Of a DNA stretch of 64,000 nucleotides, positions 58,182-64,000 are shown in pieces; position 1 is the stretch's first letter, and the number at the start of each line of letters is the position of its first letter. A program made the position numbers and the translations under genes. The stretch spans positions 1 through 64,000 of the forward strand of contig NZ_JARWAC010000006.1 of NCBI RefSeq assembly GCF_029846175.1. The letters run 5' to 3'. The notes below the pieces were generated by a model. That model made no database searches and had not been told where the DNA came from. It was given only the letters and a program-made list of their open reading frames with translations. The DNA is from Sphaerisporangium sp. TRM90804. GTDB lineage: Bacteria; Actinomycetota; Actinomycetes; Streptosporangiales; Streptosporangiaceae.

Positions 58182-59360
58182 TCAGGAGGTGAAGAGCTCT
58201 TCGCGCGCCTGGTCGAGGGCGGCCAGGATGGCGCCGCGCAGGACGGGCAGGCCCTTGACGTCGCTGACCACGACCTCCGGCCTGATGGGGCAGATGCGGG
58301 CGACCGCCTCCTCGACCCGGCTGGTCAGCGCGCCGCCGCCCGCGCGCCCGACCTCGCCGTTCAGCACCACCAGCGTCGGGTCGAGCACCACGCAGACCGA
58401 CGCGACGCCCAGCGCCAGGCGGTGGGCCAGCTCTTCGAGGAAGGGCTCCCCCATGCCGCCGGCCTGCACGGCCGCGCGTACGGCGTCGGCGGCCGAGCCG
58501 CCCGCGAAGCCGTACGGCTTGGCCAGGTCGGCGACGGCCTCGGCGCTGATCAGCGACTGAAGGCCGCCGGCGAGCGCCGGGAGGCGGCCGGGCACGGCCT
58601 TGACGTCGGCGGCCAGCGGGACGCCCGGCACGGGGAGGTAGCCGATCTCCCCCGCGCTTCCCGAGCGCCCGCGGTGCAGCCGGCCGCCCAGCACGACGGC
58701 CAGGCCGACGCCGCGCTCGATCCACAGCAGGACGAAGTCGTCCACGCCCCTGGCGGCGCCCTCGTAACGCTCGGCGATCGCCGCGAGGTTGACGTCGTTC
58801 TCGATGGTCACCGGCCGGCGCAGGTCGCGGGCCAGGGCCTCGTGGCTGCCCTCGTGCCAGCCGGGCAGGTCGAAGGAGAAGCGGACGTCGCCGGTGCGCG
58901 GGTCGACCACGCCCGGCGTGCCGATCACGATGCCCCGGAGTCGGGACAGGGCGACCTTGCCGGAGCGGCAGGCCTTGACCACGGCGCTGTGCACCATCGC
59001 GACCGGATCATCATGACTATTGGGAGAAACCGTCACTTCGGCCACGATTTCGCCGTTGATATCGGCGATGGCCGTCGTCACCAATTCGGGGCCGACGTCG
59101 AGCCCGGCCACATAGGCGGACGACGGAATCACCCCGTAAAGCGCGGCATTGGGCCCCCGGTTCCCGGCCTGTTCCCCCACCACCTCGACCAGCCCGCGCT
59201 CTTCGAGCCGGGACAGCGTCTGGGAGGCGGTGACCTTGGACAGGCCGGTCAGGTCGCCGATCTGCCCCCTGGTCAGCGGCCCGGAGGCGAGCAGCAGCTC
59301 CAGCGCCGCCCGGTCGTTGATCTCCCGTAGCAACCTGGGCACGCCAGGACGTCGCTCCAT
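58182..59360 (-). CDS. ROK family transcriptional repressor, paralogue
   Basis: 392 residues from ATG 59360 (the frame is open 22 codons further up). Winged helix (about 8-62, LTRGQIGDLTGLSKVTASQTLSRLEERGL) and ROK domain with ENDVNLAAIAERYEGAARGVDDFVLLW, GRSGSAGEIGYLP and VVLDPTLVVLNGEVG. It is collinear with the ROK protein at 51.7-53.1 kb, including near-identical segments such as VVDPRTGDVRFSFDLP, but lacks the repeat insert. The pair looks like a duplication now flanking the operon. It carries its own operator-like site upstream. Confidence 0.9.
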   Translation of the reverse strand: MERRPGVPRLLREINDRAALELLLASGPLTRGQIGDLTGLSKVTASQTLSRLEERGLVEVVGEQAGNRGPNAALYGVIPSSAYVAGLDVGPELVTTAIADINGEIVAEVTVSPNSHDDPVAMVHSAVVKACRSGKVALSRLRGIVIGTPGVVDPRTGDVRFSFDLPGWHEGSHEALARDLRRPVTIENDVNLAAIAERYEGAARGVDDFVLLWIERGVGLAVVLGGRLHRGRSGSAGEIGYLPVPGVPLAADVKAVPGRLPALAGGLQSLISAEAVADLAKPYGFAGGSAADAVRAAVQAGGMGEPFLEELAHRLALGVASVCVVLDPTLVVLNGEVGRAGGGALTSRVEEAVARICPIRPEVVVSDVKGLPVLRGAILAALDQAREELFTS

Positions 59361-59436
59361 CGCATGCTTTCTTGTTCGTCGGTCCCCGATCGGGTTTATC
59401 ACAAACACGCCGATGCCGGCGGGCAACCATTCATCA

Positions 59437-59459
59437 GTAAAGCTTCCTACCAGTTTAGC
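59437..59459. promoter_or_regulatory. Putative ROK operator upstream of the second ROK gene
   Basis: GTAAAGCTTCCTAC (59437-59450) is an imperfect palindrome centred on AAGCTT, followed by AGTTTAGC (59452-59459). Spacing from the centre to AGTTTAGC (9.5 bp) matches the first site (10 bp). It is likely autoregulatory. Confidence 0.65.
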
Positions 59460-59593
59460 GCCCTAGCTGTATCACGGCCCCGCCCCGCCGGACGCCACGC
59501 CGGAGCACGTCCCGGGACGCCTCCCGGGCGCCCGGATGGCCCCGAAACCCGCGCCGCGGGCCCACGCGCGGTCATCCCGGGCTGAGCAGGCGG

Positions 59594-59606
59594 GATAATC
59601 GACTCC
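59594..59606 (+). promoter_or_regulatory. -10 element for a leaderless Rrf2 gene
   Basis: GATAAT (59594-59599) is separated by 7 bases from ATG 59607. No Shine-Dalgarno is present in the intervening bases. No good -35 is seen (GTCATC at 59571-59576 has the right spacing). Confidence 0.55.
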
Positions 59607-60056
59607 ATGCGACTTTCCGCCCGCGTCGACTACGCGCTGCGCGCCGCCGCCGAGCTGGCCGCCGCCGGCAGCGGCCCCACCACGGTGGGCGAGCTCGCCA
59701 AGGAACAGGAAATGCCCCCGAAGTATCTGGAGAACATCCTGTTGCAGATGCGCAGGGCGGGTCTGGTGCGAGGCCAGCGGGGGCCGGAAGGCGGGTACGT
59801 GCTGGCCAGGCCCGCGGCCGAGATCTCCCTGGCCGATGTCATCCGCGCCGTGGACGGCCCCCTGGCGAACGTGCGCGGGGAGCGTCCCGAGCATGTCGGC
59901 TACCGGGGCGCGGCCCGCTCCCTCCAGCAGGTCTGGATCGCCCTTCGCGCCAGCGAACGCGCCATCCTGGAGGAGGTCACCCTGGAACACATCGCCGCCG
60001 ACACCCTGCCCGACCGCGTGATGGAGCTCGCGGCCGATCCATCCGCCTGGGACTGA
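59607..60056 (+). CDS. Rrf2 family transcriptional regulator without cluster cysteines
   Basis: 149 residues. The N-terminal winged helix has the Rrf2 pattern: MRLSARVDYALRAAAELA, VGELAKEQEMPPKYLENILLQM, GLVRGQRGPEGGYVLARP and ISLADVIRAVDG. IscR/NsrR/RsrR-type members bind Fe-S clusters through Cys in the central loop; here there is no Cys in the whole protein, so a cluster is not expected. It lies 6 bp before nei2 and probably shares its transcript. Confidence 0.9.
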   Translation: MRLSARVDYALRAAAELAAAGSGPTTVGELAKEQEMPPKYLENILLQMRRAGLVRGQRGPEGGYVLARPAAEISLADVIRAVDGPLANVRGERPEHVGYRGAARSLQQVWIALRASERAILEEVTLEHIAADTLPDRVMELAADPSAWD

Positions 60057-60062
60057 CCGCCC

Positions 60063-60854
60063 ATGCCCGAGGGGGACGCCGTCTACCGCACGGCCGCCAG
60101 GCTGCGCGCGGCCCTCGACGGGCGGGTGCTGGTGCGCTCCGACTTCCGGGTTCCGCGCCACGCGACGGCCGACCTCTCAGGGCGCGCCGTCCTCACCACC
60201 GCGTCACGCGGCAAGCACCTGCTCACCCGGGTGGAGGGCGGGCTGACCGTCCACACCCACCTGCGCATGGACGGCAGCTGGCGCGTGCAGCGGGCGGGCG
60301 CGTTCCCGCGCCGCGGGGACGTCGTGCGGCTGGTGCTGGTGAACGACCTGTGGCAGGCGGTCGGGCTCAGGCTCGGCGTGGTCGAGCTGGCGCCCACCGA
60401 CCAGGAGGACCGCATGGTCGGCCACCTGGGGCCCGACCTGCTCGCGCCCGGCTGGGACGCCGGGGACGCCGAGCTGGCCGTCGCCAACATCGCCCGTGAT
60501 CCGGAGACGACGATCGCGGAGGCGCTGCTCGACCAGCGCAACGTGGCCGGCCTGGGCACGATCTGGCGGGCGGAGACGCTGTTCCTGTCGGGGGTGCACC
60601 CGTGGACGCCGGTGGCGGAGGTCCGCGATCTCACGAAGGTGGTGGCGCTGGCCCACAGGCTGCTGGCGGCCGGCAAGGACGAATCCGGCGGCCCGGTCAC
60701 CACCGGCGACCGGCGCCCGGGACGACGGCTGTGGGCGTACGGGCGGGCGGGAAGGCCGTGCCTGCGCTGCGGGACCACGATGGCGAAAGGCGAGATCGGC
60801 ACGGGGCCATACGAAAGAGTGGTGTTCTACTGCCCCGCCTGCCAGCCTCGCTGA
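60063..60854 (+). CDS. nei2: Endonuclease VIII-like DNA glycosylase Nei2
   Basis: Bifunctional glycosylase/AP lyase for oxidised bases. 263 residues. The N-terminal MPEGD provides the catalytic Pro2 and Glu3. TASRGKHLL contains the conserved beta-hairpin Lys. LHTHLRMDGSW-type sequence (VHTHLRMDGSW) and LLDQRNVAGLGTIWRAE (H2TH region) follow. The C-terminal zinc finger is Cys-x2-Cys ... Cys-x2-Cys (CLRCG and YCPAC). It is the Nei2 type of actinobacteria. Confidence 0.93.
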   Translation: MPEGDAVYRTAARLRAALDGRVLVRSDFRVPRHATADLSGRAVLTTASRGKHLLTRVEGGLTVHTHLRMDGSWRVQRAGAFPRRGDVVRLVLVNDLWQAVGLRLGVVELAPTDQEDRMVGHLGPDLLAPGWDAGDAELAVANIARDPETTIAEALLDQRNVAGLGTIWRAETLFLSGVHPWTPVAEVRDLTKVVALAHRLLAAGKDESGGPVTTGDRRPGRRLWAYGRAGRPCLRCGTTMAKGEIGTGPYERVVFYCPACQPR

Positions 60855-60949
60855 GGGCGCGAGGATCAGACGGCGCGACTAAGACGGACCGCCACGGGCG
60901 CACCCCCGTGCCAGTCCGGAAGGTCAGGACATACCGCCGGTGGCCGCGG

Positions 60950-61315
60950 TCAGGCGGCGACCATGTCCTTGACTTCGGGAAACCCGTCGAACTCGGGCCC
61001 CGAGATGGTGGTCGAAACGGTCTCGGAGATAGGCAGACGCTCGTGCTCGGGCACATCGGCCAGAACGGGTGCGTGCTGCAGTTCCGCCAGCGCGAACTGG
61101 TCGGAGACCTCACGGAGCACCTGCGAGAGCGGCACGCCCAGGGCACCGCAGATCGAGGCGAGAAGCTCCGAGGAGGCTTCCTTCTGGCCACGCTCCACCT
61201 CGGACAGGTAGCCAAGGGAGACGCGCGCCACGGTAGAAACCTCACGCAGGGTGCGTGCCTGCCGCACCCGCAGCCGCCGCAGCACGTCACCGAGCAGCTG
61301 ACGCAGCAGGACCAT
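60950..61315 (-). CDS. clgR: ClgR-type Xre family regulator
   Basis: 121 residues from ATG 61315, chosen because GGGAGGGAG lies about 7 bases upstream; the frame is open much further. The helix-turn-helix (about 12-70, [39 protein letters not shown] is its span; see residues 20-58) matches ClgR/PopR, activators of clp protease genes. The C-terminus ends in Val-Ala-Ala, like the ClpP degradation tags of Streptomyces ClgR and PopR. It is the first gene of its own transcript, downstream of cinA on the same strand. Confidence 0.88.
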   Translation of the reverse strand: MVLLRQLLGDVLRRLRVRQARTLREVSTVARVSLGYLSEVERGQKEASSELLASICGALGVPLSQVLREVSDQFALAELQHAPVLADVPEHERLPISETVSTTISGPEFDGFPEVKDMVAA

Positions 61316-61568
61316 CTGTCGCTCCCTCCCGGGCGCAGGCGTCTTCACGACGCTCCGCGCGGTCGGTTCGTAACGCCCATTCTTCGAATGCCCTTCGTAC
61401 ATGCTCCTCGCCGTCATCGCTGGTTCGCTCGGCGCCAACGCCGGGCGTACGCCGGACCTGCTCATCACCGATGGGTCACGAACCTCACTCACAGCTCCAC
61501 CGTACCTGCATCGACCAATCGCGCGGCAGACCGTGGGGAGCATGTTCGCTGGTGACGTAACGCGGTAA

Positions 61569-62075
61569 TCATCCTGAATGTTCCCCCACAAGGGCCTCCA
61601 GCACACCTCTCAGAAGATCCAAACCCTCCCTTACTGTGGTTTCGCGGATCTGTTCCCGGGAACCGCTCAAGGCCACCTCACGGTGCCATACGGCGCCTCC
61701 GGGACCTGCCACGGCGAGGTGCACGGTTCCGACGGGCTTGCCGTCCTGCTCGTCGGGCCCGGCCACCCCGGTGGCGGCCAGCCCGTACGTCGCCCCGGCG
61801 AGCCGCCGGACCCCCCCGGCCATGGCCGCCGCGACCGCGGGATGCACGGCACCCTCCCGCTCAAGGAGATCTTCCGGCACGCCGAGCAAAGAGTGCTTCA
61901 GGTCGGTCGCGTAGACGATCGCGCCGCCGCGGAAGGCGGCGGAGGCGCCGCTCGGGCGGGTCAGCGCGGCCCCGATGAGACCGGCCGTGAGCGACTCGGC
62001 GACGGCGACCGTGGCCTCACCGCGCACCAGCAGAGCCAGCACGCGCGCGGCGTCGGCGGTCGCCGCGGGGGTCAT
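61569..62075 (-). CDS. cinA: CinA C-terminal domain protein (nicotinamide-nucleotide amidohydrolase PncC type)
   Basis: 168 residues, only the CinA C-terminal (PncC) domain: [62 protein letters not shown]. PncC deamidates nicotinamide mononucleotide. The N-terminal COG1058 domain of full CinA is missing, as usual for this locus in actinomycetes. ATG 62075 overlaps the pgsA stop by four bases. Confidence 0.93.
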   Translation of the reverse strand: MTPAATADAARVLALLVRGEATVAVAESLTAGLIGAALTRPSGASAAFRGGAIVYATDLKHSLLGVPEDLLEREGAVHPAVAAAMAGGVRRLAGATYGLAATGVAGPDEQDGKPVGTVHLAVAGPGGAVWHREVALSGSREQIRETTVREGLDLLRGVLEALVGEHSG

Positions 62076-62674
62076 TCCCCGCGGGCCTTCTCGGCCACCG
62101 CCCGCAGCCGCACGGCGCGGATGACGTAGTCGACGCCGGTCACCACGGTGACGGCCAGCGCGGCGCCGAGCAGCACCCACCGCAACAGCCCCGGCACGCC
62201 CGGCAGGATGAACAGCGCGATGGCGGCGATCTGCAGCACGGTCTTGACCTTGCCGCCGTAGCTGGCCGGGATGACGCCGTGCCGGATCACCGCCACCCGC
62301 AGGGCCGTGACGCCGGCCTCGCGCACCAGGATGGCCACCGTGACCCACCAGGGCAGCTCGGACAGCAGCGAGAGCGCGACCAGCGCGGCGCCGATCAGCG
62401 CCTTGTCGGCGATCGGGTCGGCGATCTTCCCGAAGTCGGTGATCAGGCCGTACCGCCGGGCGAGCCAGCCGTCGAGCTGGTCGGTCAGGGAGGCCAGCAG
62501 GAACACCACGAGCGCGGTGTAGCGCCAGCCCGGGCCGGAGAAGAGGCACACGACGAAGAGCGGCACCACGAGCAGCCGGAGGACGGTCAGCACGTTGGCG
62601 ATGTTCCACGGGCTGACGGGCCGGGTCACGGGCTGGGTGAGCGGCTCGGTGCCGGTCTCCGGCGGGTTGGTCAT
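62072..62674 (-). CDS. pgsA: CDP-diacylglycerol-glycerol-3-phosphate 3-phosphatidyltransferase
   Basis: Makes phosphatidylglycerophosphate at the membrane. 200 residues with about five membrane helices. The CDP-alcohol phosphotransferase motif DG-x2-AR-x8-G-x3-D-x3-D is complete in [19 protein letters not shown] followed by PIAD. Its ATG overlaps the rimO stop by four bases, so rimO-pgsA-cinA are coupled. Confidence 0.95.
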   Translation of the reverse strand: MTNPPETGTEPLTQPVTRPVSPWNIANVLTVLRLLVVPLFVVCLFSGPGWRYTALVVFLLASLTDQLDGWLARRYGLITDFGKIADPIADKALIGAALVALSLLSELPWWVTVAILVREAGVTALRVAVIRHGVIPASYGGKVKTVLQIAAIALFILPGVPGLLRWVLLGAALAVTVVTGVDYVIRAVRLRAVAEKARGE

Positions 62675-64000
62675 GGCCCGGCCTTGATCCGCGCTATCAG
62701 GTCGACCCCTTCGGCGTCGACGACCGTGGCCCGGACGATCTGGCCGGGCACCAGGCCGATGCCCTGGACGGTGACCGAGCCGTCGACCTCGGGGCCCTGG
62801 TGGGCCGCGCGGCCCTCGTAGCCGCCGTCACCGAGATCCTCCTCGATGAGGACCTCCAGGTCGGACCCGATGCGCTCCTCGGCGCGCTGGGCGGTGAGCT
62901 GCTCGGCGAGCGCGCTCAGCGTGGCCAGCCGCTCGTCGACGACCTCCTGCTCCAGGTGGCCGTCCAGCCGCGCGGCCTCGGTGCCCTCCTCGTCGGAGTA
63001 CCCGAACAGGCCGATGACGTCGAGCCCGGCCTCCTCCAGGAACCCGGCGAGCTCGCCGAACTCGGCCTCGGTCTCGCCGGGGAAGCCGACGATGAAGTTG
63101 GAGCGCACCCCGGCCTCGGGCGCCCGGTCGCGGACGGCCTGGAGCAGATCGAGGAAGCGGCGGGGGTCGCCGAAGCGGCGCATGCGGCGCAGCACCGGGC
63201 CGCTGGCGTGCTGGAACGACAGGTCGAAGTAGGGCGCCACGCCCTCGGTGCCGGCGATGACGTCGATCAGGCCCGGCCGCAGCTCGGCCGGCTGCAGGTA
63301 GCTCACCCGGACGCGGGCGAGGCCCTCGACGGCGGCCAGCTCGGGGAGCAGCTTCTCCAGGGCCCGCAGGTCGCCGAAGTCCTTGCCGTAGGAGGTGGAG
63401 TTCTCGCTGACCAGCACGAGCTCCTTCACGCCCTGCGCGGCCAGCCAGGCGGCCTCGGCCAGCAGCTCCTCGGGGCGGCGGGAGACGTAGGACCCGCGGA
63501 ACGCCGGGATGGCGCAGAAGCTGCACCGGCGGTCGCACCCGGAGGCGAGCTTCAGCGACGCGACCGGGCCGCCCGACAGCCGCTTGCGCAGCGTGCGCGG
63601 GCCGCTGGCGGGCGCCAGCCCCTCGGGCAGCTCGCCGTGGCCCGGGATGTGGACCGCGTGCGCGGATCGCTCCACCGGGCTGATCGGCAGCAGCGTGCGC
63701 CGGTCGCGCGGGGTGTGCGGGACGAGCGGCCGGCCGGCCAGCACGTCGTCCAGCCGGTCCCCGATGGCGGCGTAGTCGTCGAAGGAGACGACCGCCGACG
63801 CCTCGGGCAGGGCCTCGGCGAGCTCCTTGCCGTAGCGCTCGGCCATGCAGCCCGCGGCGACGACCTTGGCGCCGGAGTCGGCCGCGGCGAGCACGGTGTC
63901 GATCGAGTCCTTCTTCGCCGAGTCGATGAAGCCACACGTGTTGACGACGACGACATCGGGGTCGTCGTCGTCGAGCCGCCACCCGGCGGCCTCCAGTCGG
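62671..64000 (-). CDS. rimO: Ribosomal protein S12 methylthiotransferase RimO (5' end beyond window)
   Basis: The frame is open to the window edge. The N-terminal MTTase part visible has [18 protein letters not shown] and [19 protein letters not shown]. The radical-SAM core has [34 protein letters not shown] and [14 protein letters not shown] follow, and a TRAM domain forms the C-terminus (about the last 65 residues). RimO methylthiolates an Asp of S12. About 443 codons are present; perhaps the first 20-45 residues are missing. Confidence 0.95.
   Translation of the reverse strand, partial: RLEAAGWRLDDDDPDVVVVNTCGFIDSAKKDSIDTVLAAADSGAKVVAAGCMAERYGKELAEALPEASAVVSFDDYAAIGDRLDDVLAGRPLVPHTPRDRRTLLPISPVERSAHAVHIPGHGELPEGLAPASGPRTLRKRLSGGPVASLKLASGCDRRCSFCAIPAFRGSYVSRRPEELLAEAAWLAAQGVKELVLVSENSTSYGKDFGDLRALEKLLPELAAVEGLARVRVSYLQPAELRPGLIDVIAGTEGVAPYFDLSFQHASGPVLRRMRRFGDPRRFLDLLQAVRDRAPEAGVRSNFIVGFPGETEAEFGELAGFLEEAGLDVIGLFGYSDEEGTEAARLDGHLEQEVVDERLATLSALAEQLTAQRAEERIGSDLEVLIEEDLGDGGYEGRAAHQGPEVDGSVTVQGIGLVPGQIVRATVVDAEGVDLIARIKAGP

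Overview
The window is very GC-rich DNA (mostly G or C at third codon positions) from an actinomycete. Gene content and order (rimO-pgsA-cinA-clgR, lhr, recA-recX, gluABCD, miaB, miaA-dapF, hflX) match the recA neighbourhood of Streptomyces and its relatives. F420-dependent enzymes, ClgR, DUF3046, RsbT/SpoIIE-type modules and apparent leaderless starts all fit. A member of the Streptosporangiales is plausible, but that is inference. No tRNA, rRNA, insertion sequence, prophage or CRISPR array was seen.

Left part (1-31.9 kb): the minus strand carries the start of comEC (cut by the window edge, with an elastin-like repeat), comEA, a DegV protein and hutI, the last preceded by a 36-codon leader ORF. 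From 4.8 to 10.4 kb a tightly overlapping plus-strand operon encodes a stressosome/partner-switch module: RsbR-like, RsbS-like and RsbT-like proteins, an ATPase-phosphatase fusion, a histidine kinase and a receiver-GAF-PP2C phosphatase. A terminator separates it from hflX. From 12.8 to 19.2 kb an operon for malate synthase, the three glycolate oxidase subunits and an IclR regulator forms a glycolate-glyoxylate-malate route. Then come lipoproteins (a SPFH protein and a DUF1524 HNH nuclease), a cupin, a large TPR protein, dapF-miaA-ogt, a LigB-like dioxygenase, a CAP-domain protein and miaB.

Middle (32-44.6 kb): a glutamate-type ABC importer (gluABCD), an orphan amino-acid-binding-like lipoprotein, an S9 peptidase, RNase Y, an F420-dependent oxidoreductase, recX-recA with a LexA box, a DUF3046 protein and a VOC protein.

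Right part (44.7-64 kb): a long Lhr helicase, a repeat-rich non-coding stretch, a VanX-type dipeptidase, and an amino-sugar cluster (binding protein, two permeases, NagZ) flanked by two paralogous ROK repressors that share an operator pattern. The end holds an Rrf2-type regulator, Nei2, ClgR, CinA, PgsA and the C-terminal part of RimO.

The most striking unexplained signal is a set of short tandem repeats at independent loci: comEC, the comEA-comEC spacer, the RecX N-terminus, the Lhr linker, one ROK repressor, and a perfect 18-bp array at 50.0 kb in non-coding DNA. Most coding cases are in frame and sit in linkers or tails. The stressosome operon is the best candidate for an incompletely described system.
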